Shown here piece by piece: positions 19,201 to 28,247 of a DNA stretch of 64,000 bases (position 1 is the stretch's first letter; each line of letters opens with the position of its first letter). The DNA lies in the NCBI GenBank assembly GCA_027488135.1, contig JAIYCH010000131.1, forward strand, positions 179,001-243,000, given 5' to 3'. The stretch comes from Saprospiraceae bacterium. Lineage in GTDB: Bacteria; Bacteroidota; Bacteroidia; Chitinophagales; Saprospiraceae. Position numbers and translations under genes: made by a program. The notes under the pieces are model-generated. The model was given only the letters and a program-made list of their open reading frames with translations, did no database searches and had not been told where the DNA came from.

Positions 19201-22082
19201 TTATTTAATTTTACGGAAATACTGTCCATAAAACATCCTTCAATTACATCTGGCAAGATAGCTTCGGGTAGATTGTTCACATTTACAACAGTTTCTGCAA
19301 AACCGGTACAGCCCAAATTGTCCTTTACGGAAAGACTATATTTTGTTGTAAATAAGGGTTTTACATTTATTGTGCTGGTTGACTGATTATTACTCCAGAC
19401 ATAATTCACTTCACCAATATATACGCCTAAAACAGGTTTCAAAGTAATTGAATCGCCCAGACAAATATTATTTGAGGCTGGTAAAGTAACAGAAATTGAT
19501 TTTGTTGGAGAAACCAGAATGCTACCCTCTCCAACACAATTATTTTTATCCGTCAATGATATTTTATAAATAGTTGGGATTAAAGGCATGGTTGTAATAA
19601 ATTTGCTACTGTCCCCTGTATTCCATTTATATGTATAGGGTAAGGTTCCACCTGAAGGTAGTGCCGTTAAGGTAGTTGATTGTCCAGGACAAATATCAAA
19701 AATACCTGATATAGAAATGGTTGGATTAGGATTTAGGTTTATACTTGATGTTGCAGTTGCAATACACCCATTTTGATCTTTAACTCTTAGTGAAATAGTC
19801 CCCGATAAAGATAAAGTGGTAGTTAATGTTGCATTTGTAGATCCATTACTCCACAAATACTCATATCCTGGCGTTCCACCACTAATTATTGGGGATAAAG
19901 TAAATGCCGTATTTGCACAAGAGGTTTGGGAGGTAGGCAGTGAAATCGAAGGGTTAGATTTTACATTGATACTAACGGCAGCCACAGCTTTACAGTTAAT
20001 GGCATTAGTGACGGTTACCGAAACATTTGCTGAGGAAGATGGGGTAAAGGTAATCGCTGAAGTTGTGCTTCCAGTACTCCATGTGAAGGTATTTGAAGTG
20101 GTACTTAATTTCGTATCAAGCGTCACCGCATTAAATTGGCATATATCTGCACTAGTTGGCAAATTAATCACCGGATTTGCACTCATTCCAATGGAGGTAG
20201 AAGCTGTACCAATACAGCCCGTTGCATCTGAAACCGTAACAGCATAAGACTGTGTAGCATTAATGGTCACAGGATTGGTTGAACCAGTGGAACCATTGCT
20301 CCACTGATAACTTAAGGCTCCTGAAAAATTGGAAACAGTTGGCACTATCGTATAACTTTCTCCCTGACATTTTGAAATGCCTGTAGGTAAGGTTATGTTT
20401 ATTGCTTTGGTTGGAGAAATGGTTATATTTGAGGAACTACTGCATCCTAAATTGTCAGTTACAGTAACTGTGTAAGTAGTTACAGATGTTGGGGAAACCA
20501 AAATATTTTGATTATTGGAATTTGTATTCCATAGGTATGTATAAGGACTGGATCCTCCTGTTGTATTTGTATTTAAAGAAATTGTTTGTCCGGGACAAAT
20601 TAGGGTTGTTCCAGAAATAATCACTAATGGACTATTTCTTACCGAAATGGCTGTTGTCCAATTTGAAGTACACCCATTTTGATCTGTAACTTTTAAACCT
20701 AAAGTAGTGGGAGAACTTAAAGATTTAGAAATGGTAGTGGATGTTGAACCATCACTCCATAGATAACTGTAACCAGGGGTACCTCCGCTCACCATTGGAG
20801 AAAGAGTAAAAGGTATATTTGCACAAGTTAATTGTGAGGTAGGCAGTGAAATCGAAGGATTAGATTTTACATTGATACTAACGGCAGCCACAGCTTTACA
20901 GTTATTGACATTAGTAACAGTAACTAAAACATTTGATGAGGAAGATGGCGTTAAAGTAATCGCTGAAGTTGTGCTTCCAGTACTCCATGTGAAGGTATTT
21001 GAAGTGGTACTTAATTTCGTGTCAAGCGTAACAGAATTTGACTGGCATTCATCGACAGAGGTAGGTAAATTTACCACCGGATTTGCATTCATTCCTATGG
21101 AGGTAGCAGCCGTACCAATGCAACCCGTTGCATCTGAAACCGTCACAGAATAAGTCTGTGTAGCATTAATGGTCACCGTATTGGTTGAACCAGTGGAACC
21201 ATTGCTCCACTGATAACTTAAGGCTCCTGAAAAATTGGAAACAGTTGGCACTATCGTATAACTTTCTCCCTGACATTTTGAAATACCTGTAGGTAGGTTA
21301 ACGTTCAAGAACCTCTGATTTACAACTACACAGGCTTGTGCTGAGCAATTATTAGCATCTCTAACGGTAAGACAATAGGTTTGAGGTGATGTAGGATTGA
21401 CTGTTTTAGTTGCGGTTGATGAAATAACGCCATCCCATGAATATGTATAAGGACCTGTTCCTCCATTAATTATTGGGACAAGCGTCACCGATTTACCTGA
21501 ACAATTTGTATAGCTACCAGAAAAACTAACGCTTGGGCCAGAAACCTGAGTAATTGATTTAGAAGAAGTAACAATACAACCTGCGGCATCAGTTACCGAC
21601 ACTGAATAGGAACCAGCTGAAGTGGGAACAATATTTATGGTAGAACCTGAATTACCATTACTCCAGGCATAAGAATAAGAGGTTGAATAAAATTTATCCA
21701 AATTAGCTGTTAACGAAATATTTTGACCTGAACAAAAAGAATTATTTCCATTTATAGTGACCGTTGGAACAAGATAATTATTTATCGTTGCAGAAATTGT
21801 TTGCGCGCAATTTATGTTCTTCGCATCTATAATTCTAATGGAATAATTTCCTGATGGCAAAGTTGAAAAGGTGGTTTGGGTAGTAGCAATGGTACTTCCA
21901 TTAAAAAAAATATTATAAGCACCGGAACCTCCAGTAATATTTAGCGAAATACTGCCTGTTTTAAGGCCTGGACAAGAAGGACTAGCAACAAAGGTGACAG
22001 AAAAACAGGATGTTGTCTGAGCTTTTAATTTAAAACTCCAACTTGAAATGATCAGAGAAAATAGAAGTAGAAAGACTCTCAT
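16254..22082 (-). CDS. Giant secreted repeat adhesin with gliding-type (CHU_C/T9SS) C-terminus
   Basis: 1942 residues. A signal peptide (1-22) is followed by about 19 Ig/PKD-like repeats of roughly 75 residues, each opening with a Cys (pattern C-x-G/N) and closing with D-x-x-G/N-C, so each could carry a disulfide. The first and last resemble SprB repeats. Repeats 4-7 and 8-11 are a 302-residue duplication. Next come a Cys-bearing non-repeat part, a cadherin-like module with FLENDELS, and a C-terminal domain (about the last 95 residues: LNILDRWGKVVYKEEF, WNGLAQNQLKLPAGAYYFSL) matching the gliding-motility-associated sorting domain. The usual FSPNGDG-like opening is replaced by TIGLRPNFNNP. Predicted cell-surface or released adhesin exported by type IX secretion. 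Confidence 0.9.
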   Translation of the reverse strand: MRVFLLLFSLIISSWSFKLKAQTTSCFSVTFVASPSCPGLKTGSISLNITGGSGAYNIFFNGSTIATTQTTFSTLPSGNYSIRIIDAKNINCAQTISATINNYLVPTVTINGNNSFCSGQNISLTANLDKFYSTSYSYAWSNGNSGSTINIVPTSAGSYSVSVTDAAGCIVTSSKSITQVSGPSVSFSGSYTNCSGKSVTLVPIINGGTGPYTYSWDGVISSTATKTVNPTSPQTYCLTVRDANNCSAQACVVVNQRFLNVNLPTGISKCQGESYTIVPTVSNFSGALSYQWSNGSTGSTNTVTINATQTYSVTVSDATGCIGTAATSIGMNANPVVNLPTSVDECQSNSVTLDTKLSTTSNTFTWSTGSTTSAITLTPSSSSNVLVTVTNVNNCKAVAAVSINVKSNPSISLPTSQLTCANIPFTLSPMVSGGTPGYSYLWSDGSTSTTISKSLSSPTTLGLKVTDQNGCTSNWTTAISVRNSPLVIISGTTLICPGQTISLNTNTTGGSSPYTYLWNTNSNNQNILVSPTSVTTYTVTVTDNLGCSSSSNITISPTKAINITLPTGISKCQGESYTIVPTVSNFSGALSYQWSNGSTGSTNPVTINATQSYAVTVSDATGCIGTASTSIGMSANPVINLPTSADICQFNAVTLDTKLSTTSNTFTWSTGSTTSAITFTPSSSANVSVTVTNAINCKAVAAVSINVKSNPSISLPTSQTSCANTAFTLSPIISGGTPGYEYLWSNGSTNATLTTTLSLSGTISLRVKDQNGCIATATSSINLNPNPTISISGIFDICPGQSTTLTALPSGGTLPYTYKWNTGDSSKFITTMPLIPTIYKISLTDKNNCVGEGSILVSPTKSISVTLPASNNICLGDSITLKPVLGVYIGEVNYVWSNNQSTSTINVKPLFTTKYSLSVKDNLGCTGFAETVVNVNNLPEAILPDVIEGCFMDSISVKLNNAIGALPFRLKWSNGSSLEQTNYFVDVEKPISVLITDANNCKTTLYSKIKANEKPVLKLNNQYTFCGNEPVKLNPFISGGLAPFTYLWSNGLTLAELNTVFKENINLSLKISDANGCKDIKSTFITINNDIPQILMPDTLQSCVGQDLLINPNVQDKIGIKSYIWSDGQTKSSIIKKVLNPVTMRLQVINLIGCMALDSLLILPFNNPNIVLPASFESCKSNKVFIEIPSEANNKTTYQWSTGELSNKIELIADAEKQLKVWATNANGCKDSATTVIKVFNNPLVKIIGKSENCSQTPSTYVADISSGNAPYSVKWASGETTTKVDYPAVDSIQKVGVEVTDVKGCRTFSTLPLTLLKSPDIQIFNKYFICENEEKTLNPLVTLGKKPYIYSWNTNENSPGIIVKKGLYTFSVIDANGCSNRKDIEVTSIKPPELYVSSLNQPSCNFPNGKIVLQVKSSSPTEVTWSNGQKGLLLENAYAGKYEAAAIDSNNCFGELSQNLVCNCEGKVGVMDGNLVSICKNEFRQSKYDASNQKLGLNNGRWFILHNSPGINIGNQILSLDTTGIIKYYPGMIVGETYYFSAVIGRKLSDGSLDLNDPCLSISPGTPVKILPTPETPFKIAVSDTLVCPGSSITFQTNKQDNGFIYIWQTPGGIINTLTPSLTIPKFENKDIGSYYVRTNSEKCTSNAFGPIPINFSKEINEIFTELDKTVCGIDSVQINANMPANATGKWLTGSSANIIAPQNESTWVKGLLPGNNEFLWTVVTRNCIITDTLKIYYVPRPKLKNDTVNLDDTKNTALFDFLENDELSSIPPSFLRINLISRPLSGNLSISKEGFFTYSRDPNISEDQTLAFVYEVCNTDTTGDCTNNCNLAEVILNVTFNPRTLIYPTIGLRPNFNNPVWKFEAARPMYSAKLNILDRWGKVVYKEEFLQLQKGEIVGNWNGLAQNQLKLPAGAYYFSLIGEIENNEKVVQNGIIYLME
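19489..20394 (-). repeat. 906-bp intragenic duplication, copy B (adhesin repeats 8-11)
   Basis: Equivalent sites recur exactly 906 bp apart: GTTGCATCTG at 20221 and 21127, and GGTAGGCAG at 19932 and 20838. Similarity is near-identical at DNA level over about 460 bp at the right end of the unit and decays leftward. The unit equals 302 codons, four Ig-like repeats. Confidence 0.85.
20395..21300 (-). repeat. 906-bp intragenic duplication, copy A (adhesin repeats 4-7)
   Basis: Tandem partner of the copy at 19489-20394. The segment 21165-21295 differs from 20259-20389 at only a handful of positions. Frame is kept because 906 is divisible by three. Boundaries are approximate. Confidence 0.85.
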
Positions 22083-22091
22083 ATTCCACGA

Positions 22092-25085
22092 TTAATAAAG
22101 GATAAATAAGGGAATATTATCACCTAAACCTTTAGACATTTTCGCAGGCATTTGCTTGCTTTTCTTTTTTTCCATAACCATGGCGGGAACTCGTTTCTGT
22201 AGAAAATCATATAACTCACCAAATCGAATGATCTTATCCCCATCGGGATCGGGATTTAGTCCACTCGCTGAAGTATTCCCTGAAAACGCTTCCAGAATAG
22301 CTTTGGTAAAGGCACCATTTCCCCAAGAATCATCCTCGTAAGATAATTCGTCCACCTGACTGCTGGTCAAAACATTAAGTCCAGGATATGCGGAATTTAT
22401 TTCTTCAAGTGCAAATCGAGCTTGGTTAACCAGCCTAGCCCCTTGAGCAGATCCACTATGACAGGCATCAATAAAAACAAATTTTTTACAATCAATCTGA
22501 TTTAAAATATCCAGAATATCCCTTTTATAATCAATATTTGAAACATCACCATAAGTATCATAATCTGATGCTAATATTTTAAAATCGTTATTATCATCTG
22601 TTTTGCCATGGGAAGAAATGAAAAGAATGAGAACATCCTCCCTATTAATTTTTCCACCAATAAAATCTGTATTATACCTCCTTTTAAGATCTTCCATGGC
22701 AGAACGAATGTCAAGATTCCTGGTATTTTCCCTGGTATTCTTTTTTTCAACATAAATCTTATTAAATACCTTATCCATACCCGTTTGATTTTGAAAGGCA
22801 TTAGCAAAATTTTCAGCATCTACGGATGTATATTTTAAATCTCTGTGAGGAATACCAATACTTAAGACATGTAGATTAGGTTGTTTTGGTTTATAATTAA
22901 TAATCATTTCATTTGATTGAATGACACCATTAGGAGTAACTAATTCAATCAACACTCTATTTTCACCTTCCAACAGAGAGATTACATTTTCATAATCATA
23001 AAAATTCATGGCATTTCCTTGATTGTTTGATGCAGGAGGCGTTAGCTTTTCCTCATCCATTTTAGAACGTTCAGGAATGACGCCATTAATTTTAACAACC
23101 GCATCACCAAGTTTCAGGTTATTATTGCTGGTTCCAAACATAGCTTCAAGTTTAAATGTTGGATTACTCCAATCTGTCCTTTTCTGAGAAGCTTTAGGAT
23201 TATTAAAGACAATGATATTTGAAGATTGACTGGTTGTAATGACATCAAACCGGGAGGTAACGGTTTTAGTAATTTTAGTAAGTTGATTATCAAATGCATT
23301 GATTTGAATGGCTACTTCATTCCCTTCAAATTGAACTGTTTTTTGAAATCTAAAGGATGCTTTTTTTAAAGACTTTGCATTGATTGTGCCCAGTTTGACA
23401 TCAGTAGAAGTTAATGCTAAGATACCTTTTGGAAGAATAAAGTTAATCTGAACCTCAGCAGCTGGCAGATCCCCATCATTTTGAATGTCAACGAAGAGCG
23501 TTTGCGGACTAAATTCATCAACACCCTCTTTTTCTGTATTCGTTTGAACAAAACGTAGTGTTGCAGCCTTTGGATTCAATGTTTTAATTGATCCAGTGAC
23601 TGTTTTTATGAGGTCTGTGCCAGAAAAAACTTTTATTTCGAGTATATTATCCTTTGTTTCAATATTATCTTCGGAAGTAATTGGGATGTTAATTTGTTTA
23701 TTGATAAATGGTTGTAATGGTTGAACAAAAACGGTTTGATTGATATTTAGTCCTTTCTGACCATCTATTTTATTAACTTCCACACGAATATTTTCAATTT
23801 GATTCGCTTCCTGATTATTGAGTTGAAAAGAAATATAAGATTGATTGTTAGGCTTTAAAAGGCCATCTGGCGTATTCAACCAAATTTTGGATTCATTAAT
23901 CCTTAAATTACCTTTTGCCAATAATCTGTTCATTTCAGGAGCTGGAAAACGAACCATCCAGGCATCTTTCTGACTTTGGGCATTTGATTCAGTCCAACCT
24001 GAAAACAGAACACTTCCGTCATGAATTTGACATAAATGATAAATATCCTCAGTGTTATCACCTCCATAATCTGCTTCCCATTGTAAGTTTCCACTGCCAT
24101 CAATTTCAATAATTCTTGCTGCAAATTTTGTAGCCCCTTTTTTATTCAATAAAGACAAGCTGGACCCAGCCAACCAAAAATTACCATTAAAAAGGGGTAA
24201 AATAGTTTTGGCAACATCCGTTTCTCTCCCACCATAGGTTCTTTCCCATTGTAAAATTCCAGTTTGACTTAACTTTACAAGCCAAAAATCTTGTTTTCCA
24301 TTTCCTAAGGAATTGGTTTCACCACAAAAAAGAATAGATCCATCTTGAAGTGTTGTAAGATCATTTAGTTCTTCCCATAATTTCCCTCCAAAAAACTTAT
24401 GCCATAATTCATTTCCATTATTATCAATAGCGGTGATCCAAACATCACCTGGATATTGACCATCCCCTTTTTTTGAATTACCTCCAAGATAAATTAATCC
24501 ATTCAGACCAATAGTAACTTTTTTAAGATCACCGTAAGATCCCGAAGAAATAACTTTTTTCCAATAAATATCGGCGTCTTTATTGAGATGAACAAGCAAA
24601 ATTTCCCCATTATTGATTTTTGCCGTCAAATAGAAGCCGGTTTCCAAATCTGAATGTATGGATGTTAAAATAGAACCCTCTGGCAAGGGTAATACTTTCT
24701 CCTGCAATTTATTTCCAAACGCATCTAACTTTATCAGCCAAGGAAAATTGGTTTTATTAAAAGTGGAATAACCCACCATGAAAATATTTCCATCAGGTAA
24801 TTCTATGAGATCATGAATGAAAATTTCATTTTGGTTTCCGAAAGTAACTTTTTTTATGATTTTACCCGTACTGAAATCAATGAGAGATAAGTTTCCATAT
24901 TTTTTTAGTCCGTCAGGAGCGGTAATATTTCCAATAACCGCGAGGTTACCATTAGAAAGTTGAATTGATTTGGTAAAAAAATCCTCCCCTTTATTTCCTT
25001 CCTTTACTTCCCAGCTAATAAGGGCTGGTTGAGCATATAAAGTATTTACAAAAAGTAAGAAAGTGAAAAGACAACTATTTTTCAT
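22092..25085 (-). CDS. Exported caspase-family (C14) protease with propeller-like N-terminus
   Basis: 997 residues, signal peptide 1-19 (LYAQ). Residues about 20-390 form repeated G-N-x-W/L...L-x-G blocks (SILFCGETNS, GNFWLAGSSL, GSVLFSGWTE) fitting a beta-propeller. Residues about 390-700 are Ig/CARDB-like beta domains (VDIQNDGDLPAAEVQINF). The C-terminal caspase fold carries the catalytic dyad His826 (LILFISSHGK) and Cys875 (VFIDACHSGSAQG). The domain order places the protease in the periplasm or outside the cell. Gaps are 28 bp from the papain-like gene and 9 bp to the adhesin gene. No gliding-type C-terminal sorting domain is seen. Confidence 0.9.
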   Translation of the reverse strand: MKNSCLFTFLLFVNTLYAQPALISWEVKEGNKGEDFFTKSIQLSNGNLAVIGNITAPDGLKKYGNLSLIDFSTGKIIKKVTFGNQNEIFIHDLIELPDGNIFMVGYSTFNKTNFPWLIKLDAFGNKLQEKVLPLPEGSILTSIHSDLETGFYLTAKINNGEILLVHLNKDADIYWKKVISSGSYGDLKKVTIGLNGLIYLGGNSKKGDGQYPGDVWITAIDNNGNELWHKFFGGKLWEELNDLTTLQDGSILFCGETNSLGNGKQDFWLVKLSQTGILQWERTYGGRETDVAKTILPLFNGNFWLAGSSLSLLNKKGATKFAARIIEIDGSGNLQWEADYGGDNTEDIYHLCQIHDGSVLFSGWTESNAQSQKDAWMVRFPAPEMNRLLAKGNLRINESKIWLNTPDGLLKPNNQSYISFQLNNQEANQIENIRVEVNKIDGQKGLNINQTVFVQPLQPFINKQINIPITSEDNIETKDNILEIKVFSGTDLIKTVTGSIKTLNPKAATLRFVQTNTEKEGVDEFSPQTLFVDIQNDGDLPAAEVQINFILPKGILALTSTDVKLGTINAKSLKKASFRFQKTVQFEGNEVAIQINAFDNQLTKITKTVTSRFDVITTSQSSNIIVFNNPKASQKRTDWSNPTFKLEAMFGTSNNNLKLGDAVVKINGVIPERSKMDEEKLTPPASNNQGNAMNFYDYENVISLLEGENRVLIELVTPNGVIQSNEMIINYKPKQPNLHVLSIGIPHRDLKYTSVDAENFANAFQNQTGMDKVFNKIYVEKKNTRENTRNLDIRSAMEDLKRRYNTDFIGGKINREDVLILFISSHGKTDDNNDFKILASDYDTYGDVSNIDYKRDILDILNQIDCKKFVFIDACHSGSAQGARLVNQARFALEEINSAYPGLNVLTSSQVDELSYEDDSWGNGAFTKAILEAFSGNTSASGLNPDPDGDKIIRFGELYDFLQKRVPAMVMEKKKSKQMPAKMSKGLGDNIPLFILY

Positions 25086-25113
25086 GACAAATAAAATTTT
25101 GCGAAAGCGTATT

Positions 25114-26652
25114 CTAATTTACTGAAATTTTTAATACCAGAGGAATAATTGCCCCAGGATTTCTTGTTATAGCCTTAAATTGCATCTGTTCCTTATCAAA
25201 ATGCACCTCAGAAGTAGGAATTTGATGTTCTCCTAATATTTCTGTTAGGGATTGATACAAATTTTCTGATTCATTAAAATGAAGATTATCTAACAAATAT
25301 TCCATAAAGGGAGTGTTTATCTTCTTTTCTGAAAATAAAATAATCAAATGATCCGTGCCTGGATGAGCTAGTTTTAAGACACTACTGGCATCTGGAATTT
25401 TAATTACTCCCTCTGAAAAAGGAGAGAGCCCTGATTGATATTCCCCTTTAAATTTTGCATTAAATAATTCATTTTTTGGCCAATGAACTTCCTTTTTATT
25501 CGTTGGATCCAAACTTAATACATAGAAATAACCATTTGAATAGGAAGGAACTACCTGTAATTGAAATTTGTCCCCAACGTTCCATAATCTGTTGGTCAAA
25601 GTATAAGTATTCTTTTCACCAAGGACCTTTGCATCTTCAAAAACAGGTTCACTATAAGCATTAAATTGGCCTGTAAATCGTAATAAATTAAATTTTCCAG
25701 ATAATTCTCTCAGTGGTAAAGCATTCAAATTTCCTTCAGGTAATGATTCTTTAGGTGAAGAAACTACTGGCGAGGATTTAATGGTCAAATTTTCAGAGGT
25801 TTGAATAGGTTTATTTTGACCTACATAAATGATATAAGCGTATTTACAATACTTAGCAAATTCATTATATTTAACCCAAATCATACCATTTTTCCCCCAT
25901 TTTGGACCCCAACTATTAAAAATCCGGAAAGATGCTAAATTATCATCATAACCCACAACGACCATCGCATGTCCACCTGCATAAGTAGTATCACCTAAAT
26001 CAGGATGCCAAAAAGCTGCATCCTCTAATTTGTAAAAATTATTTTTAATTCTAAGCCCTATTACGACGGGTTTATTTTGTGCAAGTACTCTTTTAATTCT
26101 ATTTATTTTGTCAATTTGATTAAGTTCACCATCAAATAGCGCAGCGTAATCTGTAATTTTAAAATTACTTGCATTTTTTATTATTTCTGGTGTAGTTGGT
26201 TGCTCACAATCATCCAGATTTTTATCATAATATTTTGCCAGGCAATCTCCTTTTTCTTGCAAAAAAATCAAGGCATCTGAAATCCTGGCACCCCTGGTAC
26301 AATTCCCAATTTTAATTTGATTGTATAGAAACAAGGCAGACGAGGATTCATTGGTAATCTTAACACGATCTGTCCATCCATTTTGAATGGCTCTTTCAAT
26401 AGTTAAAGCGCCATATCCCACAGACCAACCGACACAACTAAAAATAGTTCCCTGATGTCTGGGAAGTGGAGCGTAAATAGATAAATCAATAGAAGAAGGA
26501 ATTGATTTTCCACCATCTTGCATAGAAACCAAAGGTTGCTTGTTATAGCGATCATCTTCAAATTCCAGACCTGTAGGATAATCCTGTGCCTTTAAAAATC
26601 CATAAAAGCACAAGAAAATGGTAATGAAAATATTAAACCTTAACATATTCAT
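25114..26652 (-). CDS. Exported C1 (papain-like) cysteine protease with DUF4384-like domain
   Basis: 512 residues, signal peptide about 1-23 (LKAQ). The papain fold begins almost at once: Gln67 and Cys73 in RHQGTIFSCVGW, then GGHAMVVVGYDDN (catalytic His) and IFNSWGPKWGKNGMIWVKY (Asn-Ser-Trp). Only about 50 residues lie between signal peptide and catalytic cysteine, so the usual inhibitory propeptide is missing. The second half (about 330-450: QLQVVPSYSNGYFYVLSLDP, HWPKNELFNAKF, HLIILFSEKK) looks like DUF4384. One base separates it from the upstream 316-residue protein gene; the caspase follows. A tandem ATG occurs at the start (26650 and 26644). Confidence 0.88.
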   Translation of the reverse strand: MNMLRFNIFITIFLCFYGFLKAQDYPTGLEFEDDRYNKQPLVSMQDGGKSIPSSIDLSIYAPLPRHQGTIFSCVGWSVGYGALTIERAIQNGWTDRVKITNESSSALFLYNQIKIGNCTRGARISDALIFLQEKGDCLAKYYDKNLDDCEQPTTPEIIKNASNFKITDYAALFDGELNQIDKINRIKRVLAQNKPVVIGLRIKNNFYKLEDAAFWHPDLGDTTYAGGHAMVVVGYDDNLASFRIFNSWGPKWGKNGMIWVKYNEFAKYCKYAYIIYVGQNKPIQTSENLTIKSSPVVSSPKESLPEGNLNALPLRELSGKFNLLRFTGQFNAYSEPVFEDAKVLGEKNTYTLTNRLWNVGDKFQLQVVPSYSNGYFYVLSLDPTNKKEVHWPKNELFNAKFKGEYQSGLSPFSEGVIKIPDASSVLKLAHPGTDHLIILFSEKKINTPFMEYLLDNLHFNESENLYQSLTEILGEHQIPTSEVHFDKEQMQFKAITRNPGAIIPLVLKISVN

Positions 26653-26653
26653 A

Positions 26654-27604
26654 TTAATTTACCTTTTCTGAAGAAGGTTTTATCTTTGAGGTATCTTTCT
26701 GAACCGGACTCGGAGCAAACGGATCGGGTGCCTTGGTTTTAACTGGTGTAGATTTTACGTTTGTATTTTTAACAGGTGCTGAACCATCTACATTGGTTGG
26801 TACAGGCAATGTAGAATTTGTTTCCCACCAATGCTGCGTATTTGTTTTGGTTGTATCCATACCAGCATTTGCAGGCTGATTTGTCACTGGAGGATATGCT
26901 GTATTTGGATCTGGCATTGCCGGATATGAATTGGGATTTGTATTCAAACCATTATTGTAAAAATTATTGGTATTATTCATATTAATATAACCAGCTTCTG
27001 CCTGAATTTCTGTCCAGGTTAAAAACTTAAAAGGGGCAACTAACCATTTTTCAAGATAGGCATCATCATATCGGGCTGCCATTTCCTTCATTTCATTAAA
27101 ATGGTTGATGACCTCTGGAACTAATTTAAATAACTCCATGAAAAGAGCAATAACAATACCGCCGTCTTCCTTGGATTGTCTCACATCCTGTAAAGGTTGT
27201 TGAAAGTTTTCAGCATAATATTGAGCTAATTCCCTAAAATTCAGCTCTAAGGAACGAGAATAATCCTTTGGAAATTCTAAAATGTATTTAAGTTTCTTTT
27301 TATTGACAAAATCCAACTTCATATTTTCAAGCTCCTGATTAAACCTGTCAGCCGTTTTATCGTAGCCAGTTTTAACTTTTTGAATTTGATCGGGCTTATA
27401 ATTATTCATTTCCGATTTAAAAGAAGAGACACTATTCTCTGCTTCTCTTTTCAAATCTTTGAATTTAATCATAATTTCAGATTGAACAAATTTCCTCAGA
27501 GCAGGATCCAGTTGCTTATTGGAAGTGGCTGTTCCTTGTGCTATTGTAAATGATTGATTTACGCAGCTTATTAAAATAATGAGAAAACAGAGGATCTTTT
27601 TCAT
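26654..27604 (-). CDS. Exported protein of unknown family, paralogue A, with Pro/Asn/Thr-rich tail
   Basis: 316 residues, signal peptide about 1-23. Residues 30-205 are helical and clearly homologous to the next gene upstream (27626-28228): shared blocks are LRKFVQSEIMIKFKDLKREAE, YDKTADRFNQELENMKLDF, the LKYI-x-x-FP-x-DY stretch, ELFKLVPEVI, and the closing PFKFLTWTEIQ. The tail (about 215-316) is low-complexity Asn, Pro, Thr and Lys and probably disordered. No catalytic motif is recognisable. It sits between its paralogue and the papain-like protease, so a substrate, inhibitor or chaperone of that protease is conceivable but unproven. Confidence 0.75.
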   Translation of the reverse strand: MKKILCFLIILISCVNQSFTIAQGTATSNKQLDPALRKFVQSEIMIKFKDLKREAENSVSSFKSEMNNYKPDQIQKVKTGYDKTADRFNQELENMKLDFVNKKKLKYILEFPKDYSRSLELNFRELAQYYAENFQQPLQDVRQSKEDGGIVIALFMELFKLVPEVINHFNEMKEMAARYDDAYLEKWLVAPFKFLTWTEIQAEAGYINMNNTNNFYNNGLNTNPNSYPAMPDPNTAYPPVTNQPANAGMDTTKTNTQHWWETNSTLPVPTNVDGSAPVKNTNVKSTPVKTKAPDPFAPSPVQKDTSKIKPSSEKVN

Positions 27605-27625
27605 GATATTATATTAATAACTTGA

Positions 27626-28228
27626 TTAATAAGTGATTTCTTCCCAGGTTTTAAACTTATAGGGGCCAATTAGCTTTTCCTCCAAATAAGTATCTTCAAA
27701 TTTTTTGACTGATGATCTTAATTCTGAGATACTTGTCACCATACCAGGCACTAATTTAGCAAGTTCAGCAACCAGAGTAAGCAAAGAGTTTCCATCAACA
27801 GTAGCATCAGTCACATCCTGGATAGTTAGTTGAAGATTACTTTGATAGAACGAGGTCAAATCATTGATGTCAGAAGTTAATCCACTAGTATAATCCTCTG
27901 GAAAATCCTGAATATATTGAAGCTTTCTTTCATTCATGAAATCAGCTTTGATATCAAGTAGTTGGGCGTTGAATTTATCTACCGTTTTTTGATAAGCAGT
28001 TTTTACCCTATTGATATTTGCGGCGGAATAATTTTGTTTATTCTCTTTGAAAGTAAGCACTAAATTTTCAGATTCCAAACGCAAATCCTTAAATTTCTGC
28101 ATAAAAGGGGTTTCAATAAAGGCCCTTAAAGCTCCGTCCATTTTTTCCCTTTTCTGAGTAAATCCAACAAAAGGATTCGTCAATAAGAAAATAAAAATGG
28201 GTATGATATAGGAGATTCCCTTTTTCAT
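27626..28228 (-). CDS. Exported protein of unknown family, paralogue B
   Basis: 200 residues, signal peptide about 1-24 (VGFTQ), then a helical domain matching the N-terminal two thirds of its neighbour at 26654-27604: ALRAFIETPFMQKFKDLRLE, YQKTVDKFNAQLLDIKADF, LQYIQDFPEDYTSGL, ELAKLVPGMV and PYKFKTWEEI. It lacks the Pro/Asn/Thr tail. I do not recognise the family. It is third in the operon, 19 bp after the membrane TPR protein gene and 21 bp before its paralogue, and looks like half of a tandem gene duplication. Confidence 0.75.
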   Translation of the reverse strand: MKKGISYIIPIFIFLLTNPFVGFTQKREKMDGALRAFIETPFMQKFKDLRLESENLVLTFKENKQNYSAANINRVKTAYQKTVDKFNAQLLDIKADFMNERKLQYIQDFPEDYTSGLTSDINDLTSFYQSNLQLTIQDVTDATVDGNSLLTLVAELAKLVPGMVTSISELRSSVKKFEDTYLEEKLIGPYKFKTWEEITY

Positions 28229-28247
28229 AATGTTTACTGATTAAAAG

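Noticed and set aside
19816..21153. Two long plus-strand reading frames inside the adhesin gene that look alike (19816-20247 and 20872-21153)
   Set aside because: They are antisense shadows; their similarity only reflects the 906-bp duplication of the real gene.
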